Part shown: piece by piece, positions 52,775 through 61,246 of the stretch
How the letters are laid out: the number at the start of each line of letters is the position of its first letter
Numbering within the stretch: the first letter of the stretch is position 1
Notes under the pieces: generated by a model
What the model saw: the letters and a program-made list of their open reading frames with translations, nothing else
Told to the model about the DNA's origin: nothing
Database searches by the model: none
Made by a program: the position numbers and the translations under genes
Assembly: GCF_001954135.1 (NCBI RefSeq)
Contig: NZ_MBEQ01000110.1
Location: 124,001 to 188,000, forward strand
Source of the DNA: Mycobacterium sp. GA-1841
GTDB taxonomy: Bacteria > Actinomycetota > Actinomycetes > Mycobacteriales > Mycobacteriaceae
DNA length: 64,000 bases
Direction of reading: 5' to 3'

Positions 52775-53338
52775 TCAGGCGGCCGCACCGGGTGGCACAG
52801 ATTCCACGGCCGGGGCGACGGCGGCCTCGGGGAGGCCGGCGGCAGGGTTCTCCGGAACGACATTGATCGGCGCCGGGGTGTTCAGCGCGGCGCCACACGG
52901 CAGGCTTCCGTAGTTCGGGTCATCCTTGGGCCGGGTGAGGCGCGGGCCGACGAACGTGTCGGCCTGGGCCACGATCTGATCGTCCACCAGGATCTCGCAG
53001 TGCAGGTTCGCCGAATACGGCCAGTCGATGCGTACCGCCATGCCGGCGGACTGCGGGTCGGACACCACGCCGGTGGCTTCGAAGACGCGACCGGGCAGCA
53101 TCGATGGGTCGGCGGTGTTGATGTTGTCGTCGTCGATCTTGTACGCGATGGTCGCGTTCCGGGAGACACCGTCGATCCGGGCACGGTAGGTGACGTTGTG
53201 CAGTTGCGGCGCGGGTTGGGGCTCGACCTGCGGCGGAGCTTCCGGATCGGCGTGCGCCACGACGGGAAGCGACAGCGCACCGGCGATGAGTCCGGCCAGT
53301 GCAGCGGTTGCACCCCAGGCGTACTTAGCTGAGCTCAT
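52775..53338 (-). CDS. Secreted protein with signal peptide, unknown function
   Basis: A 187-aa exported protein. The signal peptide runs MSSAKYAWGATAALAGLIAG to a VVAHADP cleavage site near residue 31. A Pro/Gln-rich spacer is followed by a beta-rich domain (VTYRARIDGVSRNATIAYKI, VRIDWPYSANLHCEILVDDQ) that recalls MmpS-like accessory proteins, and a Pro/Ala-rich tail. Two Cys could pair. ATG 53338 is eight bases from TAAGGT on the minus strand. Confidence 0.75.
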   Translation of the reverse strand: MSSAKYAWGATAALAGLIAGALSLPVVAHADPEAPPQVEPQPAPQLHNVTYRARIDGVSRNATIAYKIDDDNINTADPSMLPGRVFEATGVVSDPQSAGMAVRIDWPYSANLHCEILVDDQIVAQADTFVGPRLTRPKDDPNYGSLPCGAALNTPAPINVVPENPAAGLPEAAVAPAVESVPPGAAA

Positions 53339-53349
53339 GAATCTTGACC

Positions 53350-53856
53350 TTACGCTGCCCGCCACGTGAGGGCCATGCCGTTGCCCGTTAGCCAACGGTT
53401 CAGCTGGTATCCGCAGCTGGCCAGGCCCTCGATCGCATCGGCCGCGGTTTGCACCGCCTCCTCGGCGACCTCAGGGCTCAGCAACCCGTGCCGAACCGCG
53501 GTGAGCAGTTCGTCGACGTCGCACAGCTCGACGCCGCGACCGCTGCGGACCACCAGATCCAGGTAGTGATCCTCGGACTGCCAGACGGTGGACCCGGCGG
53601 TGTATCGGCCGACGTCGAGGTAGAAGTCCTGGTCTCGCTCGTGGCCGGGGTTGAAGTGGAACACGCTCGCCCGCAGCCCGAGGGATGGCAGCAACCAAGA
53701 TTCCAGGTAGTGGAACTGGGCCCGGCCGGGTGTCGGCCGGGCCATGTACAGCCCCCACGGCTCGATCGTGTAGACGTCGACGGCCCGCACGATGCCTTTG
53801 GGGTCGGTGTTCGTGCGGGCCAGCAGGTCGAAGGTCTCATGTTTGGGCGGGTGAAT
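53350..53856 (-). CDS. DUF402 protein (Rv1632c type) with probable ATT start
   Basis: A DUF402 hydrolase-like protein (168 aa from the ATT at 53856, or 146 aa from GTG 53790). The first residues after the ATT read HPPKHETFDLLARTNTDPKG, which match the conserved N-terminus of actinobacterial DUF402 proteins, so the longer form is preferred. The domain has GLYMARPTPGRAQFHYLESW and FYLDVGRYTAGSTVWQSEDH. TAGGCT lies seven bases before the ATT on the minus strand, the same leaderless spacing as neighbouring genes. No ATG, GTG or TTG occurs at the conserved start. Confidence 0.65.
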   Translation of the reverse strand: MHPPKHETFDLLARTNTDPKGIVRAVDVYTIEPWGLYMARPTPGRAQFHYLESWLLPSLGLRASVFHFNPGHERDQDFYLDVGRYTAGSTVWQSEDHYLDLVVRSGRGVELCDVDELLTAVRHGLLSPEVAEEAVQTAADAIEGLASCGYQLNRWLTGNGMALTWRAA

Positions 53857-53894
53857 GCGGCCCAGCCTACGCGGACAGTGAACACGAGCGGAAG

Positions 53895-53917
53895 TTGTCG
53901 GTGGGCAGTTCTACGCT
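53895..53917 (+). promoter_or_regulatory. PafBC-dependent (RecA-NDp) promoter of uvrB
   Basis: TTGTCGGTG, eight bases, then TACGCT is an exact match to the published RecA-NDp consensus tTGTCRGTG-N8-TAnnnT, the promoter type activated by PafBC in mycobacteria. The -10 ends seven bases before the uvrB ATG, so transcription should begin at the start codon. Confidence 0.85.
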
Positions 53918-53924
53918 GGTGAGC

Positions 53925-56084
53925 ATGGCCTTCGCGACCGAACATCCCGTGCTCGCGCATTCGGAGTACCGGGCTGTCGATGAGATCGTCCGGACCGGTG
54001 CGCGGTTCGAGGTGGTCAGTGAGTACGACCCGGCCGGTGACCAGCCGGCCGCCATCGACGAGCTCGAACGCCGGATCAAGGCGGGCGAACGTGATGTGGT
54101 GCTGCTCGGCGCCACCGGTACCGGAAAGTCGGCCACCACGGCCTGGCTGATCGAGCGGCTGCAGCGGCCGACGCTGGTGATGGCACCGAACAAGACGTTG
54201 GCCGCGCAGCTCGCCAACGAACTGCGGGAGATGTTGCCGCACAACGCCGTCGAGTATTTCGTCTCGTACTACGACTATTACCAGCCCGAGGCGTACATCG
54301 CCCAGACCGACACTTACATCGAAAAGGACAGCTCGATCAACGACGACGTCGAGCGGTTGCGCCATTCGGCGACCTCGAGTCTGTTGTCCCGGCGCGACGT
54401 GGTCGTGGTCGCATCGGTGTCCTGCATCTACGGCCTGGGTACGCCGCAGTCCTACCTGGACCGGTCGGTGGAGTTGGCGGTCGGTCAGGAGGTGCCCCGC
54501 GACGGATTGCTGCGGTTGCTGGTCGATGTGCAGTACACGCGCAACGACATGGCGTTCACCCGCGGCACCTTCCGGGTGCGTGGTGACACCGTCGAGATCA
54601 TCCCGTCGTATGAGGAACTCGCGGTGCGCATCGAGTTCTTCGGCGACGAGATCGAGGCGCTGTATTACCTGCATCCCCTGACCGGTGACATCGTTCGTCA
54701 GGTCGACTCGCTGCGGATCTTCCCGGCCACGCACTATGTGGCTGGGCCGGAGCGGATGGCGCATGCGATCTCGACCATCGAGGTCGAGCTGGAACAACGG
54801 TTGGCCGAGTTGGAAAGGCAGGGCAAGCTGCTGGAGGCCCAGCGGCTGCGGATGCGGACCAACTACGACGTCGAGATGATGAAGCAGGTCGGCTTCTGTT
54901 CGGGCATCGAGAATTACTCCCGCCATATCGACGGCCGTCCGGCCGGCTCGGCGCCGGCGACGCTGCTGGATTACTTCCCTGAGGACTTTCTGCTCGTCAT
55001 CGACGAGTCCCACGTCACCGTGCCGCAGATCGGCGGCATGTACGAGGGGGACATGTCGCGCAAGCGCAACCTGGTGGACTTCGGCTTCCGGTTGCCCTCG
55101 GCAGTGGACAACCGGCCGTTGACCTGGGAGGAGTTCGCGGATCGCATCGGGCAGACGGTCTACCTGTCGGCCACTCCGGGCGACTTCGAGATCAGTCAGG
55201 CCGGCGGCGAATTCGTCGAACAGGTCATCCGCCCGACCGGGCTGGTGGATCCCAAGGTGGTGGTCAAGCCGACCAAGGGGCAGATCGACGATCTGATCGG
55301 CGAGATCCGGGCCCGTACCGAGCGGGACGAGCGGGTGTTGGTCACCACGCTGACCAAGAAGATGGCCGAGGACCTCACCGACTATCTTCTCGAGCTCGGT
55401 ATCAAGGTGCGTTACCTGCATTCGGAGGTCGACACCCTGCGCCGGGTGGAGCTGCTGCGGCAGCTGCGCCTGGGTGAATACGACGTGCTGGTGGGCATCA
55501 ACCTCCTACGTGAAGGCCTCGACCTGCCCGAGGTGTCGCTGGTGGCGATTCTGGACGCCGACAAGGAAGGTTTCCTGCGCTCCACCCGCAGCCTGATCCA
55601 GACGATCGGCCGCGCGGCCCGCAACGTGTCCGGCGAAGTGCACATGTACGCCGACAAGATCACCGACTCGATGCGTCAGGCCATCGACGAGACCGAACGT
55701 CGGCGGGCCAAGCAGATCGCGTTCAACGAGGCCAACGGCATCGACCCCCAGCCGCTGCGCAAAAAGATCGCCGACATCCTCGACCAGGTGTACCGCGAGG
55801 CCGAAGACACAGAGTCGGTCGAGGTGGGTGGCTCCGGGCGCAACGCCTCGCGTGGCCGCCGTGCTCAGGGCGAGCCCGGACGGTCGGTCAGTGCCGGCAT
55901 CGTCGAGGGCCGGGACACCACGAACATGCCGCGGGCCGAATTGGCGGATCTGATCAAGGATCTGACCGAGCAAATGATGACGGCGGCGCGTGATCTGCAG
56001 TTCGAGTTGGCGGCCCGCATCCGGGACGAGATCCAGGATCTGAAGAAGGAGCTTCGGGGGATGGATGCGGCCGGTCTGAAGTGA
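53925..56084 (+). CDS. uvrB: UvrABC system protein B
   Basis: UvrB (719 aa) is the helicase-like damage verifier of nucleotide excision repair. Walker A is LLGATGTGKSATTAW; the beta-hairpin region is FVSYYDYYQPEAYIAQTDTY; other motifs are LLVIDESHVTVPQIGGMYEG, QTVYLSATPGDFEI and LIQTIGRAARN. The C-terminal UVR segment (LIKDLTEQMMTAARDLQFEL) binds UvrC. The ATG is leaderless behind a PafBC-type promoter, consistent with damage induction by the pafBC genes of this window. Confidence 0.96.
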   Translation: MAFATEHPVLAHSEYRAVDEIVRTGARFEVVSEYDPAGDQPAAIDELERRIKAGERDVVLLGATGTGKSATTAWLIERLQRPTLVMAPNKTLAAQLANELREMLPHNAVEYFVSYYDYYQPEAYIAQTDTYIEKDSSINDDVERLRHSATSSLLSRRDVVVVASVSCIYGLGTPQSYLDRSVELAVGQEVPRDGLLRLLVDVQYTRNDMAFTRGTFRVRGDTVEIIPSYEELAVRIEFFGDEIEALYYLHPLTGDIVRQVDSLRIFPATHYVAGPERMAHAISTIEVELEQRLAELERQGKLLEAQRLRMRTNYDVEMMKQVGFCSGIENYSRHIDGRPAGSAPATLLDYFPEDFLLVIDESHVTVPQIGGMYEGDMSRKRNLVDFGFRLPSAVDNRPLTWEEFADRIGQTVYLSATPGDFEISQAGGEFVEQVIRPTGLVDPKVVVKPTKGQIDDLIGEIRARTERDERVLVTTLTKKMAEDLTDYLLELGIKVRYLHSEVDTLRRVELLRQLRLGEYDVLVGINLLREGLDLPEVSLVAILDADKEGFLRSTRSLIQTIGRAARNVSGEVHMYADKITDSMRQAIDETERRRAKQIAFNEANGIDPQPLRKKIADILDQVYREAEDTESVEVGGSGRNASRGRRAQGEPGRSVSAGIVEGRDTTNMPRAELADLIKDLTEQMMTAARDLQFELAARIRDEIQDLKKELRGMDAAGLK

Positions 56085-56130
56085 TCGGGTAGTTGACCTC
56101 AACGGTGGTTCAGCTTCTAGCGTCATCGGT

Positions 56131-57570
56131 GTGACCGACACCGTGACGACCGAAACCGGAACCTGGCGCCAATTGTTGGGCGCCCGGTATCTGGGCGCCT
56201 CCACGGTGCTGGCCGGTGGCGTGCTGTTGTACGCCACGAATGAGTTCCTGACGATCAGCCTGTTGCCCAGTGCGGTGGGCGAGATCGGCGGCCAACGGTT
56301 CTACGCCTGGGTGACGACGGTCTACCTGGTGGCGTCGGTGGTGGCCGCCACCACCGTCCACTCCACGCTGATGCGGCTGGGGCCGCGACGGGCATACCTG
56401 ATGGGACTCGGGGTGTTCGGTGCCGGCAGCCTGAGCTGCGCTCTGGCTCCCAGCATGGAGGTGCTACTGATCGGCCGCACCGTCCAGGGTTTCGCCGGTG
56501 GGCTCGTGGCCGGGCTGGGCTATGCGGTGATCAACACGGCGCTTCCGAACATGTTGTGGACCAAGGCTTCTGCGCTGGTTTCGGCGATGTGGGGTGTCGG
56601 TACCGTGATCGGCCCCGCGGCGGGCGGGCTGTTCGCCCAGTTCGGGCACTGGCGGTGGGCCTTCGGCGTGCTGGCCATTCTGACCGTCGCTATGGCTGTT
56701 CTCGTGCCCATCGCGTTGCCGGCGCGAGACGCGGAACCGGCATCGCGAGTCGCAGTGCCGGTGCGGTCGTTGGCGATGCTGGGTGCCGCGGCCATGGCGG
56801 TCAGCGTGGCCGGCATTCCGCATGACCTTCGGGCCACCGTGGCACTCCTCGCACTCGGCGTGCTGCTGATCGTCGGATTCATGTTCGTCGACCGTCGGGC
56901 CCGCTCATCTGTGTTGCCGCCCAGCACGTTCCGTCCCGGACCGCTCAAGTGGATCTATCTGAGCCTTGGTGTCCTGATGGCCGCCACCATGGTCGACATG
57001 TATGTGCCGCTGTTCGGTCAGCGATTGGCACATCTGACCCCGGTCATGGCGGGATTCTTCGGTGCGGTCCTCTCGGTGGGCTGGACGGCGGGGGAGATCG
57101 TCAGCGCGTCACTGCAGAAGCGACGGGTGATCGGGCGCACGGTGGCAGTCGCGCCGCTCGTCATGGCGATCGGTTTGGCCGCGGGGGCGGTGTTGATCCG
57201 GGACGGTATGGCGATGTGGCTGATCGTGGGCTGGGCCGCAGCGCTGGTAATCACGGGCGCCGGTATCGGTATCGCGTGGCCGCATCTGTCGGCGTGGGCG
57301 ATGGGTAGCGTCGACGACCCGGCTGAGGGTCCGGCCGCGGCGGCGGCGATCAACACCGTGCAGTTGATCTGCGGGGCGTTCGGTGCGGGCTTGGCCGGGA
57401 TCGTGGTCAACCTCAGCCCTACCGGCGACGCGGGTGCGGCCCGGTGGCTGTTTGCCGCATTCGCGGTGCTCGCTGCGGTCGGTGTCGTCGCCAGCACCGC
57501 GAGCGTGCGAGTCTGCCGCCCGACACCCCGCGCAGCGTCAACACTTTGCGCACCCTCGCCACCTCCTTAA
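56131..57570 (+). CDS. MFS drug-efflux transporter (Rv1634 type)
   Basis: A 479-aa major facilitator with about 14 membrane helices. Visible are LTISLLPSAVGEIGGQRFYA, LLIGRTVQGFAGGLVAGLGY (motif-C-like region after helix 4), and MWGVGTVIGPAAGGLFAQFG, typical of DHA2-type exporters. Substrates are unknown; the Mtb homologue is described as a possible drug exporter. The GTG lies seven bases after TAGCGT (56118-56123), giving a leaderless mRNA. Confidence 0.88.
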   Translation: MTDTVTTETGTWRQLLGARYLGASTVLAGGVLLYATNEFLTISLLPSAVGEIGGQRFYAWVTTVYLVASVVAATTVHSTLMRLGPRRAYLMGLGVFGAGSLSCALAPSMEVLLIGRTVQGFAGGLVAGLGYAVINTALPNMLWTKASALVSAMWGVGTVIGPAAGGLFAQFGHWRWAFGVLAILTVAMAVLVPIALPARDAEPASRVAVPVRSLAMLGAAAMAVSVAGIPHDLRATVALLALGVLLIVGFMFVDRRARSSVLPPSTFRPGPLKWIYLSLGVLMAATMVDMYVPLFGQRLAHLTPVMAGFFGAVLSVGWTAGEIVSASLQKRRVIGRTVAVAPLVMAIGLAAGAVLIRDGMAMWLIVGWAAALVITGAGIGIAWPHLSAWAMGSVDDPAEGPAAAAAINTVQLICGAFGAGLAGIVVNLSPTGDAGAARWLFAAFAVLAAVGVVASTASVRVCRPTPRAASTLCAPSPPP

Positions 57571-57631
57571 CGATCATCGCGATCGAAACCGTGGGCCCGC
57601 GTCGAACTTCCTGGCACAGTAACCAATCGAT

Positions 57632-57702
57632 GCGGGTGTGTCTGAGTGGCTAGGAACCGGCCTGCAAAGCCGTTTACACGGGTTCGAATCCCGTCACTCG
57701 CT
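57632..57702 (+). tRNA. tRNA-Cys (GCA anticodon)
   Basis: A 71-nt cloverleaf. Acceptor GCGGGTG (57632-57638) pairs with CACTCGC (57695-57701) allowing one G-U pair, with discriminator T at 57702. The anticodon loop CTGCAAA gives GCA, and the T-arm ACGGG-TTCGAAT-CCCGT is perfect. The D-stem is short and the first anticodon-stem pair is a mismatch. CCA is not encoded. It lies at the border of an interval with accessory genes absent from the Mtb counterpart. Confidence 0.85.
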
Positions 57703-57718
57703 CGATAGAACGACGCCG

Positions 57719-57772
57719 ATAGGGCGGTGCTCAGACTCCGGTCTGAGTACTACGGTCTGAGTACCACCCTAT
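57719..57772. repeat. Cruciform with duplicated arm downstream of tRNA-Cys
   Basis: The left arm ATAGGGCGGTGCTCAGAC (57719-57736) can pair with 57755-57772 with two imperfect positions. Between them the sequence GTCTGAGTAC also occurs at 57741-57750, because CGGTCTGAGTAC is directly repeated 14 bases apart (57739 and 57753). The left arm therefore has two alternative partners. It may terminate the tRNA transcript or act as a switch or recombination site. Confidence 0.7.
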
Positions 57773-57880
57773 TGCGTTGCTTGCGTTCCGTGCCTCCGTC
57801 GACGCCGCTGAAGCCGTTGTGGTACAGGGACTCACGTCGGAGCGTCGCTAACCTCGGCCGAGCTACGGTGTGCGAGTGCG

Positions 57881-58555
57881 CTAGCCGATCTCGGTCGGCT
57901 CGCTGCACAGGAACTGTTGGTCGCCGCGGCGGAACCGGTAGTACTCCCGGTCGCTGGGGAACGGCGCCCCGCTGACCTGTGTCGCCGTCGCACCCACGCC
58001 GACGCAGAAGCGGAGGCGTTTCGCCGGGTCGGGCAGGGCGGGCAGTTGCTCCACCACGGCAGCGCCGTACGGGTTGCGGATCTCGAATGGCCGCTGGACG
58101 GTGAATGTCTCGTTCACGCGCTGCCCGGGATCGAGTCGCACGGACAATGCCGGCAGCGGAGGGGCCGCGTACAACGGCAATTGGCAACTCGCCGGCGGCC
58201 AGTAATCCCGCTTGGCGACCTCGATCACGCCGTCCGCTCCGGGCGTCAGCAGATAGTTCTGGGGACTGTAGTTGGTGCTGAACGCCGGGTAGGTGAGAAG
58301 CTGCGCCACGTACACCGGTGCGGCGCCGTCGTTGACCACGTCGTAGCGGACCTGGATTCCGCTGTCCGATGGTGTGATGTCAACGGCCAGCGTCGCCCCC
58401 AGTGCGGTCAACCCTCCCGTCGCCGGATCTGCGCATCCGTACGAATGTGGTTGTGGCGGCGGTTCGCTCAACGCGGTGGCATCCTCACTTGTGCATGCCG
58501 CCATCAACAGCAGTCCCGCGATGGCGACACCTTTGGAAACTCCGTTGGCCGTCAT
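57881..58555 (-). CDS. Lipoprotein paired with the RTX metalloprotease gene
   Basis: A 224-aa lipoprotein: signal peptide MTANGVSKGVAIAGLLLMAA with lipobox MAAC, then a Pro-rich spacer and a beta-rich domain (VDITPSDSGIQVRYDVVNDG, RLDPGQRVNETFTVQRPF) with three Cys. Its ATG lies six bases after the stop of the large protease gene, with GAGGTG overlapping the junction, so both are one operon. The position suggests an immunity-like, chaperone or surface partner, but nothing in the sequence proves it. No family is recognised. Confidence 0.75.
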   Translation of the reverse strand: MTANGVSKGVAIAGLLLMAACTSEDATALSEPPPQPHSYGCADPATGGLTALGATLAVDITPSDSGIQVRYDVVNDGAAPVYVAQLLTYPAFSTNYSPQNYLLTPGADGVIEVAKRDYWPPASCQLPLYAAPPLPALSVRLDPGQRVNETFTVQRPFEIRNPYGAAVVEQLPALPDPAKRLRFCVGVGATATQVSGAPFPSDREYYRFRRGDQQFLCSEPTEIG

Positions 58556-58561
58556 GGCACC

Positions 58562-60244
58562 TCATCGTCCGTAGTGTTCTCGACGGGGCAGGCCGAGCTC
58601 TTCGCGAAGACCATTCTCGGTCAAGTTCTTCGAATGCCAGGGTGCCACGATCTCAGGGGTCTTCGGGTTGTTGTCGTGGTCGATCGGCAGTCCCACCGCG
58701 ACGCGCTCCAGCACGTCTTGGCCATAGTCGATCGAGTCGTTGCCGGTGTACTGCGTTCCTGTCGAGTGCCCGTGGGTGAAGTCGTAGGTGTGGGCGAGTT
58801 CGTGGTACAGCGTCACCGAGGGTGGGGCGCTTGGGTATCCGAAGTCGTCCAGGAAGAATTGCGGGTTGTACTGGACCTTCGGGTTGCCGTTGTTCGGGGC
58901 AGCGGTCCCGTTCTGTTCGGCGAACTCGGTGATCGTCACCGTCGACGTCTGCTGCCCGAGCCCGTCGAGCATGGACTGCCCGGTCGGTGATGAGCGGTAG
59001 AACTCCAGGTCGGCCAGCACCCGTTCCCGGAACTCGGGGGTGCCCTGGACCACGATGTTGTCGGGCAGATCCTTCAGCACCACGTTGACGACGGTGTTGG
59101 TGCCGATCACCGGGGCCACACCGTGGACAGTGTCCTCGCCTGCCTGCGCATAGATCGTGTCGTTGCCGCCGTCGTTGTACACGCGGTCCACGCCCGCGCC
59201 CGTGTAGGCCTTGTCGTCGCCCAAACCGCCAGAGAGCAAATCGTTTCCGACGCCACCGGAAACGATGTCGTTGCCGTTGCCGCCATAGACATCGTCATTG
59301 CCGGCGCCGCCCTCGAGGTAGTCGTTGCCGAAGTCGCCTTGAATGTAGTCCTCACCATCGCCGCCGTAGATGACATCGTCGCCGTCACCGCCCTCGATGT
59401 GGTCGTCGCCCGTGGAGCCGTTGATGTAGTCGCGGCCGGATCCGCCTTTGACCCTGTCGTTGCCCGCGCCGGCTTCGATCTTCGCGCGTACCGGAATACC
59501 CTGCTGCACTGCGACCACGTCGTCACCGCCGTGGGTTTCGATATTGACCTGTTGGGCCTGCCCGGGCGGGTAGCGCTTGGTGACGCCGTTGGTGGTGATC
59601 AGGATCTCGCCGGTCTTCGGGTCCTGGGTAACGCTGACCTGGTCGTCCTCGTCGCCGGTTTTCACGGTGACCTCGGTGCCGTGCTGGGTTATCTCGGGAT
59701 CACCGGCGTTCAAGCCGGTTGCATCGCCGCTCGTTCCGTCGCGCTCGGCGGCAACGTCATCCTCGATTTCCCGATAGCGTGCTGTGATGTCGTTGACGCG
59801 ACGCGCGATCCGTTCTACTTCGGCGACCGTCCGTCCGACGATTTCTTCCATCGCTTCCACCCCGCGCCGAGCTATCTGGGTGAGACGCAGTTCGCGGTCC
59901 GGGGTGTCAGGCACGGCAGCCGCCATCGCTTGTACCCATTCTTTGAGTTCCGCCAGTTCGCGGCGCCCGGCTTCGATCAGGGCAGCTGACCGTGTCACCT
60001 CGTTGCCCAATTGTCCGTCCAAGTCGGCGATCTCGGCGATCCGCCGTGCCTGTCGTTGGGTCTTGGCAGTGTAATTTTCGGCGGCAGAGCCAGACCAGCT
60101 ATCGTCTGCGACGGCGGATTCGACCGTGTGGCGGGAAGCTGACCACACATTTCCGCTCAGGCTGCTGCCGGTCTCCGGTTGGCCATTGCCGTATGTCTGA
60201 CGGGCCTGCGCCCACGCAGAGTAGAACTGGGCAAGCGCGCTCAC
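58562..60244 (-). CDS. Three-domain secreted metalloprotease candidate (WXG-like, RTX repeats, M91-like protease)
   Basis: A 560-aa protein from GTG 60244 with GGAGG upstream. Residues ~1-165 are helical and WXG100/Esp-like, with WSG at 50-52 (DDSWSGSAAENYTA), and no signal peptide, as in type VII secretion substrates. Residues ~258-375 contain 13 nonapeptide calcium-binding RTX repeats (GAGNDRVKG through QAGEDTVHG). The C-terminal domain (~400-560) has a zinc-protease motif in VTLYHELAHTYDFTHGHSTG (HELAH 481-485), a downstream Glu513 in QDVLERVAVG, and ends GLPRREHYGR, resembling M91 (NleD/HopH1-like) effectors. A lipoprotein gene follows. The combination suggests an exported toxin or surface protease. 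Confidence 0.75.
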   Translation of the reverse strand: MSALAQFYSAWAQARQTYGNGQPETGSSLSGNVWSASRHTVESAVADDSWSGSAAENYTAKTQRQARRIAEIADLDGQLGNEVTRSAALIEAGRRELAELKEWVQAMAAAVPDTPDRELRLTQIARRGVEAMEEIVGRTVAEVERIARRVNDITARYREIEDDVAAERDGTSGDATGLNAGDPEITQHGTEVTVKTGDEDDQVSVTQDPKTGEILITTNGVTKRYPPGQAQQVNIETHGGDDVVAVQQGIPVRAKIEAGAGNDRVKGGSGRDYINGSTGDDHIEGGDGDDVIYGGDGEDYIQGDFGNDYLEGGAGNDDVYGGNGNDIVSGGVGNDLLSGGLGDDKAYTGAGVDRVYNDGGNDTIYAQAGEDTVHGVAPVIGTNTVVNVVLKDLPDNIVVQGTPEFRERVLADLEFYRSSPTGQSMLDGLGQQTSTVTITEFAEQNGTAAPNNGNPKVQYNPQFFLDDFGYPSAPPSVTLYHELAHTYDFTHGHSTGTQYTGNDSIDYGQDVLERVAVGLPIDHDNNPKTPEIVAPWHSKNLTENGLREELGLPRREHYGR

Positions 60245-60354
60245 ATCAATCCTCCGGACAATTCCGATTGGTGATCACCATTATCGAGGACACTCGCCTC
60301 TGCGCCGAGCGCCAATCTGGGCCGGCGGGCGGGGAGCCAACAGTATTTTGACCT

Positions 60355-61236
60355 GTGGCGAATCGGACGAATAATGCTCCGGTGCCCATGCTGCAGTTAG
60401 CCGAGATCCTGTCCACGCTCGACCTGGTCGAGTCCGCGGACGGCACCTTCGTCGCCGAACAGAAGGACAATGCCACTCACCACATCGTGGGCGGACACAT
60501 CGCGGCCCAAGCGTTGATGGCGGCCAGTCGGACCGTCGCACACCGATCGCCGCACAGCATGCACGTCTACCTCCTGCGCGCCGGCGACGCCCGCTACCCG
60601 GTGCAGATGGAGGTGAGCAATCTGCGCGACGGCGGCTCCCTGTCCACCCGCCGGGTCATCGGCCGCCAAGGCGACGAGGTTTTGCTGGAAGCGCTCGTCT
60701 CTTTCAGCGTTCCCATGGACGCGGCTGACTATCAGCAACCGCTGCCGTCCGTTCCCGATCCCGACAGCCTGCCGCCGGTCGAGGAACAACTGCAGGCATT
60801 TGCCGACGAGGCTCGCGGATTCTGGGTGCGTCCACAGTGGATCGAACGGCGCTACATCGACCCACCGCCGCGGTTGGCGATCGAGCTGCCCGAACCGCCG
60901 GAGCGCACCCGGATGTGGTGGCGCCCGGCCGATGCGGTCACCGCCGATCCGATCATCAACAGCGCGCTTCTGACCTACTTCACCGGCACAACATTGCTGG
61001 AGACCACGGTGACGATGCGGCGCGCCACCCAGGTGAGCGTGTTCTCGGCGCTGATCGACCACGCCATCTGGTTTCACCGCCCGGCCGATTTCACCGATTG
61101 GGTACTGTGCGACCAGGTGTCACCCAGCGGCATCAACGGGCGCGGCCTGGCCAATGCCACTTTGTACAACCGGGCGGGCCAACTGGTGTGTTCGGCGACC
61201 CAGGAAATGTACTTCGGCCGCGACCGCCGCGACTGA
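60355..61236 (+). CDS. Acyl-CoA thioesterase II (TesB family)
   Basis: A 293-aa double-hotdog thioesterase. Typical segments are HHIVGGHIAAQALMAASRTV, SMHVYLLRAGDARYPVQMEV and, in the second half, FSALIDHAIWFHRPADFTDW and LCDQVSPSGINGRGLANATL. It hydrolyses medium- to long-chain acyl-CoA. GTG 60355 lies five bases after TATTTT; ATG 60388 is an alternative. It is divergent from the protease gene with a 110-bp gap in which I see nothing else. Confidence 0.88.
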   Translation: MANRTNNAPVPMLQLAEILSTLDLVESADGTFVAEQKDNATHHIVGGHIAAQALMAASRTVAHRSPHSMHVYLLRAGDARYPVQMEVSNLRDGGSLSTRRVIGRQGDEVLLEALVSFSVPMDAADYQQPLPSVPDPDSLPPVEEQLQAFADEARGFWVRPQWIERRYIDPPPRLAIELPEPPERTRMWWRPADAVTADPIINSALLTYFTGTTLLETTVTMRRATQVSVFSALIDHAIWFHRPADFTDWVLCDQVSPSGINGRGLANATLYNRAGQLVCSATQEMYFGRDRRD

Positions 61237-61246
61237 GCTACCAGGC

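Noticed and set aside
53478..55421. 647-codon minus-strand frame across uvrB and the DUF402 gene
   Set aside because: Antisense of uvrB; no motif and it crosses a known promoter.
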